From contig MCFL01000006.1 of the NCBI GenBank assembly GCA_002102555.1, forward strand, positions 186,001-250,000: a stretch of DNA of 64,000 bases, given 5' to 3'. Made by a program: the position numbers and the translations under genes. Positions 33,166 to 44,328 of this stretch are shown one piece after another (within the stretch, counting starts at the first letter, position 1; each line of letters begins with the position of its first letter). This stretch comes from Catenaria anguillulae PL171. Its lineage: Eukaryota > Blastocladiomycota > Blastocladiomycetes > Blastocladiales > Catenariaceae. Under the pieces are notes generated by a model. That model worked only from the letters and a program-made list of their open reading frames with translations, made no database searches and had not been told where the DNA came from.

Positions 33166-35147
33166 ATGCCTTCAACCGTCACGACCATGGCCGACTCGTC
33201 TCCATCACCGACGCTCAGAGGCTCCGACGACATTCCAACCCAACCACCGGGAGACTCAAGTTCAAGTCATGAATCAGCCATCCCGACGCCAACATCTTGT
33301 GCCGACTTCACGGTGCTCAAGCTCATTGGCACTGGCGGATTCGCCAAGGCATACGCTGTCCCCGCCCTCATCCGCCCAGACTTTCGCGAGCCAACATTCC
33401 TTGATCGTCCTTTTCTCGCAGGTCTACCTCGTACAACGCATTGCCACTGGTGATCTGTATGCCATGAAAGTCATGCACAAAATCATTCGCCCAAAATTGT
33501 CCAAAGCCGCAAAGAAGAAGCGGGCCGCTGCCGCGGCTGCAGCCGGCGCAGATGGCAACGCACCCGCTGCCAACGAGCCGCGCAAGGCGCAAATCTACCA
33601 CGACGGCATGAACGAGCGTCAAGTGCTGGTGTCCATCAACGAGCACCCGTTTTTGGTGACGCTGCGGTTTGCATTCCAGGACGAGCGCAACTTGTACTTG
33701 ATTTTGGATTGGGCAGAGGGAGGCGAGTTGTGGGGTCATTTGGCAAAGGAGGGAATTTGCATGGGTGCGCCGCTCCCGATTACGCCCGAGGTAATGGCGA
33801 AAAGCGGTTGTGTTGGCTGACTTGACATTGATTTTCAGAGGACGAGGTGACCTTTTACGTTGCCGAGATTTTGTTAGCGTTGGAGAAGCTGCATTCTATG
33901 CGTATCGTGTATCGGGATTTAAAGGTATGGATGACGGTTTCGGTGTTTTGTGGACAGGCTTGCTGGGTGGTCGCTCACTCCTTTACTTTCGCACGTGCTT
34001 GTATAGCTTGAGAATGTGTTGATTGATGGGTCGGGTGCGTGATTGCCTGGAAAACATTTCTTGCAAATGCCGTACGAACTGACTGCAAGATTATTCTTGA
34101 TTATCTGCACTTAGGTCACATCAAGGTGCGGTATCCGCCCCATTCGACGTCCATCCTTGCCCTCATTCCGTTCGCCCTTGTCAACAGCTCACGGACATGG
34201 GCCTCGCCAAAATCATATGTGAGGACATGCACTTTCGGGCAAACAGCTGGCGCGGGACATTTGGGTCGGTACCTGCCCGTTTGTTTCACCGACAATCCCA
34301 GTTCAATGCTGACTGCCAATGAACATTAACCATCCATTTGACAGGTACATGGCTCCCGAGATGATTTCGAGAAAGCCGTACGACGAGCGGGTAGACACCT
34401 GGGGACTCGGCGTGCTCACCTACCTGATGCTCACAGGAGATGTGCGTCTTCTTTCTGCGCATCCGCTTTGACATCGCTGCATGGACACGTTTTTCACACG
34501 CTCTGGTCCATATTGTGTGCAGCTCCCATTTAACGGCAAGTCACCAAAAGAAGTCGAAACCGCCATCATCAATCGCAAACCCAAATTTCCACACTTTTTG
34601 ACCCGTGAAGCCATCAGCTTCATCAATGCGGTATGATTCCTGTCATTGTTTCCACGCCTGCTTGCCGAACGCCGATGCCAGCATGACTTTATGCGTTGTC
34701 CTACTCTAGGCTCTCACCAAGGATCCCACCCGCCGCCCAACAATGACCGAGCTCAAATACCACCCCTTCTTTCGGCACATCGACTTTCCCGCCTTGCTCG
34801 CTCTCAAAGTCCCACCACCACGCACCCCGCCGCGCGACGCAATTGACAAGGAAGTCAGTACGCTTTTGCGGCGCGTGCGCCGCGTTCAATCGGTTATGGC
34901 CGAGGGAACTGTGTCGCACACATGTGCATGGGGCGATTTGGAGCATCCGATTGAGGCGATCGAGAGCGCATTTCGCGATTTTCAATTTCCCCCGACACCG
35001 TCTGGGTCGCCTTCGGCGTCTCCAAGCGCGTCGCCCAGATTGCAGCCCGAGGACGAGGTGCATATGGTTGGCAAGGGTGGGAGCAGCCGCGGAGGCAAGC
35101 GTGGGCATGTGGGTGCGTCGCCATTGCAGTTGGATGATGGGGCGTAG
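33166..35147 (+). CDS. AGC protein kinase, GRK-like, with DMG instead of DFG
   Basis: Nine exons, all in frame, give about 464 residues: 33166-33348, 33422-33790, 33841-33924, 34007-34034, 34115-34125, 34188-34264, 34345-34441, 34523-34630, 34710-35147. Kinase motifs: Gly loop LIGTGGFAKVYLVQ, VAIK-type Lys in LYAMKVMHK, HRD-type YRDLKLENVLID, activation start LTDMGLAKI (Met replaces the Phe of DFG), GTFGYMAPEM and DERVDTWGLGVLTYLMLTG. An AGC-type C-terminal tail follows (HFF after TELKYHP, then FRDFQF near the end). GTFGYMAPE is closest to GRK-type AGC kinases; there is no RGS or PH domain. The activation-segment Thr of Akt is Ser here. Intron 1 is GC-AG (AAG|GCATAC), and exon 5 is only 11 nt. 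Substrates are unknown. Confidence 0.88.
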
Positions 35148-35498
35148 CGTTTGAGAGAGTTGTGTGGGAAAATGAATGTATTTACATGCAGTTTTTTGAT
35201 GCCTCAGGGAATCAATCGATCATGAACCATGGATGAGATGAGAAAAGAAACATGTGAATAAATCACAAACGTCAAGCGGCATGATAATAAAACAAGATAA
35301 GGAGAAATAAACATTTGCGTCGGGGCGCGGAAAGCATGCGACATGACAAGAGAAGAGTTGGAGGAAGATAGAAAAGAAAGATGCAATTGAAGAATTCAGC
35401 AATGGGCTGAATCCCAATGTGAAACAATGAAATACTCGATTGGAAAAAGTGGTACGGGTGGGAAAACGGCAACAATACAGGTGCGTAAACAAGCCAAT
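35148..35498. other. Intergenic spacer
   Basis: AT-rich convergent spacer between the kinase and the minus-strand IPTA gene. It contains AATAAA/AATAAAACA-type stretches near 35258-35310 that could serve as polyadenylation signals. No gene is seen. Confidence 0.45.
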
Positions 35499-36290
35499 TC
35501 AAGGCACATTGCCAAACAAGTCCCCTCGATCATCTGCCAACTCGGCCTCCATGAGCTCGTCGAACAACTCGGACACGTCATTGCCGCCGTTGCTGTGCCC
35601 GTAGTCGTCAAACATCATCATCGCCCCACCTTGCTCAACTTGGCGAGCGTATGCACTAAGAAGCGCATGCTGACGTCGAATCTCGGTCTTGGACAGACCC
35701 CTTGTCGCCGCAATTGCTGCGGCCATTTGTTCCCGGCCAACGGGAAACAGCGGAGCGAGCGCAGCTGGTATTGGGGTTTCCGGCACATGAACCCGTGGTG
35801 CGCATGAATGATGAGCGAGAGGCGGCGGAGCGCTTGGGGCGATGGCCGACATTGGGGTTGTGAGCGCCGTGGGTGGATGGGGGACAGGCATCGATTGCAT
35901 TGGTGGCCGCGGTGGCAAGGCATACACCCGCTCATCGTAGTCGCTGGCGGCGGCGTGGCCAGCAACTGTCGCCGCAAACTGATCGGCGGTGGGAATGTGG
36001 AGGCCGAGGCCAGTTGCGGCCGCTTGGCGGAGCGCTTGCTCCATCATCTCGGTGCGCTCGTACCGAGCGACACGAAGGGCGAGCTCCTCGGGCGACAACG
36101 CCGAGGCCAAGACGGCGGCCCGAGCGCGGTCGACGGTCACGGTCACGTCGGCCAGCTCGTCTTGCTCGACCGTGGCGTTGGCGGACGAGTCAGCGGGGGG
36201 TTGGTTGGACGCGTCAGCGGGTGCCGGTGCAGTCGAAGGGGTCGCCGAGGTCGGAGTGGACGACGAGGGAGTCGAGTCGGGGATAGCCAT
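35499..36290 (-). CDS. Lineage-specific 'IPTA' family protein, copy C (long form)
   Basis: Single-exon 263-residue protein. The Ser/Pro/Ala-rich N-terminus (MAIPDSTPSSSTPTSATPS) is followed by a helix (VDRARAAVLASALSPEELAL, VARYERTEMMEQALRQAAAT) and then HIPTADQFAATVAGHAA. These segments align with copies D and E (43.1-44.8 kb). Unlike them it continues into a Pro-rich linker and a second helical, charged region (LSKTEIRRQHALLSAYARQV) with an acidic end (ELFDELMEAELADDRGD). Its upstream flank (36291 to about 37182) is duplicated from the region upstream of copy E. Function is unknown. Confidence 0.65.
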   Translation of the reverse strand: MAIPDSTPSSSTPTSATPSTAPAPADASNQPPADSSANATVEQDELADVTVTVDRARAAVLASALSPEELALRVARYERTEMMEQALRQAAATGLGLHIPTADQFAATVAGHAAASDYDERVYALPPRPPMQSMPVPHPPTALTTPMSAIAPSAPPPLAHHSCAPRVHVPETPIPAALAPLFPVGREQMAAAIAATRGLSKTEIRRQHALLSAYARQVEQGGAMMMFDDYGHSNGGNDVSELFDELMEAELADDRGDLFGNVP

Positions 36291-37182
36291 GATGTAGTTG
36301 TAAGTTTGTGCAGTGAATCAGTCGTGCGATGTGTGTAGCTTCAGATTGTGATGACCGGGGAGAGGGGTATGAGTTGGGGTATTTGAAGGGCTGAACCAAC
36401 CACACGCGGCTCTGCTGGTGGCATCTGAGCTGTTGGTTCCGGCACCAAGATGCTACTGTGCCGACTTCCCACGTCCCATGCGCAAGATGTTGCGCGAGTG
36501 GAGTCGGCCAGTGGAGTTGGAGTTGGTTGATCACAGACCACGACCATGTGCTGTGCAGAGTGTAGCAACGCGGCGCGAACGCGGCAGGTCGGAGCCAAGG
36601 AGACAGAATCGGAAAAAATGACTCGATTTGGGTCCCAAGGACTCAAAGTTCTCAAAATAAATAGTCACTTCATCGCAGCTGCCGAATCCTTGGCGGAGGC
36701 GGCGGCCGGCGACGCAAGACTTTGGGATCTTCTAGGCTCTGGGCCGCATTGTTGCGTTGTTCGATCACACACGAAAAGTCGGGAAACCGCTGGATCCCAT
36801 GCTGGCATTCATGAGTAAATCAAACTGGGCACGCACGCATGAATACAAGTTCTCGCCCGCTCGCTCTTCCTCCCATATGCAATACAATTACAGTTTGCGA
36901 CTTGCTCGGCCACTGGCAAGCTGTCAGTGGGACATGCGACAGGATACATTGAAGAGACAAATGGGGGGTAAAAGTCACAAAAACGAGAACAAAACGTTGC
37001 GGGACGTATACACAAAGCACAACGGGAAAGTGTGTCTGACAAACTCGCACATCAAACTATGATGAACCCGCAGATTTCACAAATGCGCACTATCAACACG
37101 TCTCCATCCATTGCCCAACGTGATCCCATCTTCATGTCACGATATGCTGGAGATTACCTCCTGCCGCCACCTCCCAGCTCTC
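36291..37182. repeat. Segmental duplication: 5' flank of IPTA copy C
   Basis: Near-identical to 44848-45770 (upstream of copy E), for example TGCAATACAATTACAGTTTG at about 36878 and 45461, and the shared stretch around GACGTATACACAAAGCACAA. Copy E has an extra ~40 bp near 45390-45425. The homology continues to about 37182 and includes a degraded version of the last codons of the enhancer-of-rudimentary gene (stop near 37156). That marks 45 kb as the source and this as the derived copy. It should contain the promoter of copy C. Confidence 0.8.
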
Positions 37183-37586
37183 AAGCTCCACACACCAATA
37201 TTCCTGTTCAACTGACTGCGGGTCGTCACAAATGTGATGAGCTCGCTGCCGGTCACTGTGGAGTTTTAACCCAGACATAGGCCACACATTGCCACATGGG
37301 CATTTCCGCTCGAGACACATCTGCTGACGATGAACTTGGCGGGTTTGGGACTGGCGTTGACACAGAACGGAACCAGCGATTGGTTCTTGGCCGTTCGGTC
37401 ATGATTCTTGGACTGTGTTTGTAATGTGAGATTGAATAATGTCTGGGGGTAATGCAACATCGACGCCAGCCTAACGCCATACATTGACGGGTGTGGAAGC
37501 GCGACAAATACACAATGTCATTCGTGCAAAAATGCATGAGCCAATGACCATCACAGCCATTGAAGACACAGAAGAAGCAGGATCAA
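37183..37586. other. Intergenic spacer
   Basis: About 400 bp beyond the end of the duplicated block, 3' of the F-box/LRR gene. No coding signal and no recognisable element. Confidence 0.45.
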
Positions 37587-39322
37587 TCAATCCTTCATCA
37601 TCTCAAACGTAACCAATCCCACTCTCACCGCCCCTCCTCCCGTCTCTGCCCTCAACTCCCGATTCAACTCGGCCACAAACCCAGCGTCCACCAAATAATC
37701 TCCCTCGGCCGTGTGAATCGCATCATTCTTATCTCGAGCTGCCGCCCCCGCAACACCTCGCTCCTGGCCCAAACACTTGTTTTCGGCACACCCGCGCAAC
37801 GCCGCTGCCACCGTCAACATGCCGCTCACGACACTACCTCGATCATAGTACACCATGCGATCGCTTCGCAGCGCGTTCTTGCCCACAACCGTCACCTCCA
37901 ACTGGCGCGAGTCTGTGCAAAGGGCGTGCGTGACGAGGCGGCGCACAAGACCGCATGGAATGCCGCCGTGGTGGTTGGGACCTGGCTGCCACGTGATTTG
38001 CAGCGATCCGAGACCTTGGTGGATTAGCGACAGGAGCGTTGGCAGTGGAATCTGTAGCCCAGAGCACACGCAGGGCAACGCGTCGTCGTCCGTGTATGCG
38101 ATCGCCAGGTGCTTGAGCTTGGCCAATTGCACCAGTGCCGAATCGAGGTGCGGCTCGCACCACTGCGGACTGTCCGTCACGGGACTTCCCGATCCCCCAC
38201 CACTTGATGTGCTGCTGGTGCCGCCGCCGCTGCCACCACCACCACTGCCGGTCGTTGCAAGCGTTAGGTTGAGCGACTCGATCGATGTTTTGACCGCGTC
38301 AAGTGCACGCGCAAGCACACCAAGGTTTGCGGCCATGAGCGGACATGCGGAAATGTCGAGGTGCTTGATCCACGGCGTATAGGGCGTGAGCGCCTCGAGT
38401 CCGCGCGAAGACAGCTGGATGCAGTTAGCGAGCGAGAGCGACGTGAGCGAGACCATGGCGGCAAGCGACGGCGCAAGGATCGAGGCCAGGGTCGCGTCGG
38501 TGAGCGTGTCGGGGTTGGACGAGAGGTTGAGCGAGGCGAGCGTGGTGGATTGTGCGCGAGTCCGAGTAGGATGGGAGCGAGTCCGGATGGTGGGATGATG
38601 ATGAAGAGTGTGAGGCGAGTTTTTCGGGCGGTGGGGGTGGGAGAATGGTGGCGAGTAGAGTGTGGTTGAGGGCAAAGTCGATGCTCGACAGGCGCAAGTG
38701 CGTGACGGTTTGAGGCAAGGTTGGCGTTGAGATGGCGCCCAGTGTGGCCAGGAAAGCGTGCAAAGTGCGTGGGTCGACATTGCGGAGACCGACAATGGAG
38801 ATGGAGGAGAGGTGTGGGAACAGTCCAGCAGTTGCAGAGCGCTGTTCCTTGTCTCCCTTTTGCTTCTTCTCGGCCGCACTCGTAGACTGTAGGCTCGAAG
38901 CCTGATTTCCATTGCCATTGATGACCAGCTGACCCACTTGGGCAGCCACTTCCGTCACGGCGTCCACAGTCAACGGCTCGACCTTGTCGAGCACAAGCGA
39001 CTGCACCTCGGTAGCATGGTGGACAAGCAACTGAGCAAGCCAGCTCGGGTGAATGGCATCCGGCCCATACGACGACGTGAGCCAGGACGAGGCGACGGGC
39101 GTGCGGGCGCCCGGCGTGGAGCGAGCTGATGTACCGGGCAAGCTGTGTGCGGCGGCCGTCAAAGACGAGCGAGTCCAACACGCCGGTCGACAGGCAGGCG
39201 TGCCAGTGGCGGCAAACGAGCGGTAGCGAGAGATAGCGGTCGTCGGTGGCGGTGGTGGGCAGCAGGTCGCGGATGCGGGCCAGTACGGGTGCAGGCAGCG
39301 CAGTGGTGATTGCTTGATTCAT
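37587..39322 (-). CDS. F-box / leucine-rich-repeat protein, frame-disrupted
   Basis: Probable substrate receptor of an SCF ubiquitin ligase. The N-terminus from MNQAITTALPAPVLARIRDL through YLSLPLVCRHWHACLSTGVL has F-box character. LRR-like segments follow: ATEVQSLVLDKVEPLTVDAV, FPHLSSISIVGLRNVDPRTL, TVTHLRLSSIDFALNHTLL, TTLASLNLSSNPDTLTDATL, VSLTSLSLANCIQLSSRGLE and WIKHLDISACPL, of the cysteine-containing FBXL type. The coding sequence changes frame near 39130 and again near 38580, each by the equivalent of two missing bases or one extra, so at least two corrections are needed. The C-terminal part (38.4-37.6 kb) reads cleanly to the stop. The alternative start at 39442 adds only basic, non-conserved sequence. 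Target proteins are unknown. Confidence 0.7.
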
Positions 39323-39774
39323 TCCTTTGTCCGTAGTCTCGGGTTGCCGAGATGAGCGAAGTGAAGTTCGCAATTTCTTGGTGCGTGAGGAGACGTGATT
39401 TCCTCTCGAAACTTGCTGGCAACCTTTTCGAATCTCGGTCAACTGCCATCCGGAGGGAACTTACGATCTGACAGAAACACATGATGTACAAGACTCAATT
39501 GCATACATTTGCCTCATCGGTTTATACACAAACCATAGGAGGAATACAGACAAATAAAATAGGTCAGCAACTTGCGAGTTCAATACATAAACGAGTCTGC
39601 TTTGCTGTGTCAGGAGAGCAAGTTGAGAAGGAGCGAGTGTGGCAGGCAACGATAATGGCAGCAGAACGCAGATGAAGAAGCTGGGGGGGGGGGTGGATTT
39701 AGCATCTGGAGTAGCAACACATTGTTTTGCATGCAAGAAACCGGAAACTGGCATGTTTAACGGAGACAATGTTG
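39323..39774. other. Intergenic spacer with a G-run
   Basis: About 450 bp between the F-box/LRR gene start and the DUF4238-ankyrin 3' end; it contains a G-run at about 39684-39693. No coding signal. Confidence 0.45.
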
Positions 39775-41725
39775 CTAATCATCCTTGTCCTTGCCTTGGG
39801 CATATGCCATGTGCCCCAGAAGCTCAATGGGCCGTATCTCCTTGCTCTGCTCGTTCATGAACGGGATTGATGGGTCTGCCCTGTGCTTCAGCAATATCGC
39901 CACCAGGTCGCCCTGCCTGCTGAGGAGCGCATGTGCAAGTGGTGTGGCGCCTGAGAAAGCCCGCACATTGGGGTCAGCTCGGCCCTCCTCCAAGAGCAGT
40001 GTGACCATGGCAGCGTTCTGGCACCTCACTGCCAAGTGCAGTGGGTATATCTTCTCTGTGTGCGCATTGGCGTCTGCGCCATGTGCAAGCAGGAAACGCG
40101 CTGCCAACAGTGCATTGTTGTCGGTGGACTTCTGGAGGGCATAGTTGATTTCATCCTGTGTTGGCCGCGGAATCACCAATGCACTTGCCTGGCGTTGTTC
40201 TGCTGGCTTCCGGGACTTGCCCTTGCGGTGCACCGTCGGGGGCGAGGCTGCCTGTGAAAAGAACCGCTCAAGAGCAGGCACCGAATTGAGTATTGCTGCC
40301 TGCTCAAAGATAATTGGGAGCAACCAGTGCAGTCTTGGGTCTTCAATGCTGGCAAGCAGCTCACAGTCTCGCTGCGTCTGGGGTGTTGCAGCATACATTT
40401 CCCGCAGTTGGTTTCCAAAATTATGGATGTTTGAGGCTGGCCTTATGCTGCTCCTGGATGTGGATTGGCTTGATGTGGGCTTGGGTTTGGATTCAGGTGC
40501 TGGCACAGGGGTGGGCGTCTTTGGGAGGGGCCATGATAGTTGCATGTGGGGTAGGCCCCCTGGTGGAGTTGAATGAGTGCGGTTTACATAACAGAACAGC
40601 TCCTGCTGGAGTGCAGCATAGTCCTTCTTGTACGAACGGTGGTCAGCTGCATAGTATCGGAGGGTCTTCAACAGGCAGGGCTCGGATTTGAATGCCACAG
40701 CATCACTGGCCTCGTTCAGGGCAATGAGGTTGACCAAATGCACCATTTTTCTGGGAAGCATGGTGATCTGGTATGTAAACCGGTCCTGGTCACTGAAGAG
40801 TGCATTGAATTTTTCTGCACTTAGTTTAGGGTCAACCTTGAGCACACCCTTTCTGCCGTTTTGATACAAGGGTTGTGGTTGGGCATGAGGGGCGTCCTGG
40901 AACCAGGAATCAGGAACGCTCATGACCTTGTGCATGATCTGTAAGTTGCGTCCTTGAGGTGATTCCCGCCATGCACTGTTGCAAAACACAAGGGCAATGG
41001 TGGGTGAAACCACATAGAAAAAGTGGTGGACAGCCAGGGGATAGAAGCCCTCATAGAGGCCAAAGCTGTTTTCTGTCAACACAAACTCAGATCCCTCCTC
41101 AGCGCGCCACACACAGAGAAAAAAAGAGAAGATATTTGTGAGTTCACTGGCAACTGCGTGGTACAGCTTATCGTTTGGCAGGGTTTTAGGGGGGTGAACC
41201 TTGTTCTGGATCAGCTCTCGCTCAGGCAGTGTCAGAATCTGCTTGATGTTGTCCAACCACACCTCACGGGGGCTGTGAATCCCTTCTGCTCCATGTAGGT
41301 TTTGATATCAGATGCCGTGGGGCCATCAAAGCGCTCCTGGAGATACTGGTTCCGGCGAAAGTCCTTGCGATAACACATGATGAACAGGAACTTCTTGATA
41401 GTGCGCAAGTCAGCACGTGTGATGGAGAACTTGTCCTTTGCTGAAAGGATCTGATGGATGAGTGGCGCTGTGGCACACTCGAGATTGGCCAGCTGCTTTT
41501 CCACGGCCATGGGGTCAGTCTTGTTGGAGAAGTCTTGGTACATGTTTGAGACCCCAAAGCAGAACTGGAGCTTCTTTACAGTTGTCTGCTTGTCAGGAAT
41601 TGAGTACACCTGGATGTTTTCTTGGCAGACTGCTTCTTGTGATGGTCATCAACAGCGAAGTTCCGGAGGATGAACCGTGGAATGTAGTGGTGGTACTGAT
41701 TCGCGCTCGATTTGCGCTTGGGCAT
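39775..41725 (-). CDS. DUF4238 protein with C-terminal ankyrin repeats, frame-disrupted
   Basis: The N-terminus has the DUF4238 hallmark (NQYHHYIPRFILRNF) starting from the ATG at 41725, followed by IQVYSIPDKQTTVKKLQF, as expected for the start of this family, whose biochemical function is not established. A middle region (about residues 100-400) includes VVSPTIALVFCN and a Pro/Lys/Ser-rich linker. The C-terminus holds about three ankyrin repeats: DNNALLAARFLLAHGADANA, HLAVRCQNAAMVTLLLEEG, and ATPLAHALLSRQGDLVAILL. The frame breaks at about 41636 and 41281-41283, each repaired by one extra base (G on the coding strand). Base composition is less GC-rich than its neighbours. DUF4238 proteins occur in bacteria and fungi; whether this one was transferred cannot be judged here. 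Confidence 0.75.
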
Positions 41726-42880
41726 GATGATTTGGCCTGGGAGAGGAGGGAAAGGAGGGGGGAGGGGTTGCCTGCTTGTGAGGTTGGTCAGAGCTCTATT
41801 GTGGGTGGTGTTGATGAGGCTATGTGTTTTAGTGCTTGCATGGGGTAAGACAGGGACATCAAGCACTGGTAGTATGTGAATGTATTGTGTGATGAATATG
41901 AATGAGTGGAGTGCGAAAACAGCAGTCAAGATATTGTTCCGATCTAACATCTTGAAGGGAACGGCGTCTTGGGTCCGCACCCATAGGGCATAGAGGTGAC
42001 GGCGTCACACGAGCTCATGTGACTGTACATGCACCATCACTGCACCAACTCAATGCGGCCCAGCATTTACCCTTGGCCTTGGTGGCGAGTCCTCCCAAGG
42101 GTGGTCTGTTGATCCTGAGCGATGAACATCTTCTATTGCGTGCAGGCGGGAAATCTACGAATGTCCAACACACAGCCACACCAGCGCCTGCACCATTGAC
42201 AGCTGCCACCATCAAGCATGTCTATACGTGAGCCAGCTCAGGCATTGCAACTTGGCCACCCGCAACATGCTCGCGCACGTTCCGATGATGCAATCTGACT
42301 GCAGTGCAGGACTCAGGATCGCATCAGTCACCGCGGTTGAAATCAACGGCATCACCACCATCGGTAGGTGTGTGTCGAGTGTTTTGTTTTGTGTGAGGTT
42401 GCGATGATGGAAGCAATGAGTGAACAAAACAAATTGCCAGTGAATTAGCAGAATTGTCAGAAAGAAACACTGAAGCAGAGAGCTGGTTTATGCAACGTCT
42501 TTCGCAGGCAAAGTGCCAATTTGCCACATACATCGTCCTGCACCACAGCCAGCTTGAGCTCGACAGGCAAATCCAACCAAATCCCGCCCTGCTTGAAACA
42601 AAACGCCTCATGCACTACCCTTGAATCCCAGCATGCAGTGTCCGAGGCGTCAACTTGGCTTACCTAGTACATGTCATACTCTAACTCTTTGTATGTGTAG
42701 TTTGAACGCAAAATGATCCAATATCAAAAGGAAGCCCAAAAAAAAAAAAAGCACAAGCTGAGTTGGGCAAGTGCCTCGATAGTCGGGTTGGGTGGGCGGG
42801 GGATATAAATACATAGTAGAACAGGCGTGACGACGCTGACGAGATGCGAGGAGAGGAGGAGCTGACGTTGACTGAAATGA
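41726..42880. other. Intergenic, no gene seen
   Basis: About 1.15 kb upstream of the DUF4238-ankyrin gene. Short frames occur on both strands with no recognisable domain, plus an A-run at about 42739-42750. The proximal part should hold the promoter of the DUF4238 gene. Confidence 0.45.
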
Positions 42881-43083
42881 AGGAAAGAACAAAATGCGAG
42901 GAAGAAAGGGCTTTGAACAGGGCCACAACCACAGAAAACAACAACAAAATTAAAAGAGACGGGATGGGAAAAGGCATAAACTCAAAACACTCATCTAAGG
43001 GGCATAGAGAATAGTCACTGTTAGGAGGTATTCCGTAAACAAATGAGACAGATGAAACATACCGCAGCAGAAGCCAACCCGAC

Positions 43084-43713
43084 TCACGCCGCCCGACGAC
43101 TCGCCCCAAGCACAAATCCCCTCCGCTCCACCACCGCAATCGTCCGCTCATCGTAGTCGTGGGTGGCGGCGCGGCCAGCAACTGTCGCCGCAAACTCATC
43201 GGCGGTGGGAATGTGGAGGCCGAGGCTAGTTGCGGCCTGGCGGAGCGCTTGCTCCATCGACTGGTTGCGCTCAAGCCGAGCGACACGAAGGGCGAGCTCC
43301 TCGGCAGACAACGCCGAGGCCAAGACGGCGGCCCGAGCGCGGTCGACGGTCACATCGGCCGGCTCCTCTTCTTCGACCGTGGCGACAGCGGGCGAGGGCG
43401 ACACGTAGGCGGTGGGGGGAGCTTGGCGGGCGACGAACGGAACAAATGTTGCCGGCGCACGGCGGGGAGGCGCCATCGGCATGTTTGGGACGGAAACTTG
43501 GCCGTGAACGACCGCGGCTGGCGTTTGGCAGGCAGCGGGGGGTTGGTTGGACGCGCCAGCGGGTGCCGGTGCGGGCGGAGGGGCCGCCGAGACGGTCGGA
43601 ATGGACGATGAGGGAGTGGCGCTCTGCTGGTGGCATCTGAGCTGCTGGTTCCGTATCCAAGATGCTTGCTTGACGGCTCGTCGCTCCAAGCACGTACCGC
43701 GGCGCTCCAGCAC
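43084..43713 (-). pseudogene. Lineage-specific 'IPTA' family, copy D, start region deleted
   Basis: The coding part aligns with copy E: TPSSSIPTVSAAP, GASNQPPA, HGQVSVPNMPMAPPRRAPAT, VDRARAAVLASALSAEELAL, HIPTADEFAATVAGRAA and the LGASRRAA ending. Relative to copy E about 150 bp are missing between the leader (LRCHQQSA) and TPSSSIPT, removing the start codon and first residues of E. An open frame still reaches an upstream Met at 43713, so a fusion product with a new N-terminus is possible, but promoter and leader are altered. It is most likely a broken duplicate. Confidence 0.6.
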
Positions 43714-44328
43714 CTCGACATGATCTCGTCAGCCTTGAACCCATTTTTTGATGTGTTGTGGCCGGTCTTTGCGGGACGAATGGCGAGGAGCAGTCATAAG
43801 TAAGGATTGGACAGAAGCGCATGCGCGTGCAAAGCAGGCCGAGGTGCTGGTTAACGTTGCGCAAGTCGTACAGGTCGGCAGCCTGAGAGAGAAGAAGCCC
43901 AAATGATTTTCCTCCGTAACGTTAACATCTTATGCATGTTGATCCGTCCACGATCCACGATCACATCAACAACTTGAAGACTGGGTGAATTGCAGGCTGC
44001 ATCGGCGTGCCTCATGTTCTTGCTGCGAATCGATTCGATGTCGCGATTCGGATCGAGGCGCACTTGCGTCCAAAGGATGGGAGCTATATGTATAGGAAGA
44101 GCGGTAAATTTCAAGAATACAATGACAAGGGGGAAAACAAAGGAGAGAACAAAAAGCGAGTGAGAAAGGGCTTGGCAACAACCCAAGAAAACAACAATAT
44201 AACAGAACAATAGAAACCAAACACTCACCTAAGGGGCATAGAGAATCGTTACCGTTAGGAGCTATCCAACAGAAAAGGCGTAAGCAAATGAGACAGATAA
44301 AGCATACCGAAGCAGAAGCCAACCCGAC

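Noticed and set aside
41576-41980. 134-codon minus-strand frame extending the DUF4238 N-terminus upstream
   Set aside because: The conserved region starts at MPKRKSS (41725). Upstream residues are leader-like and not shared with the family.
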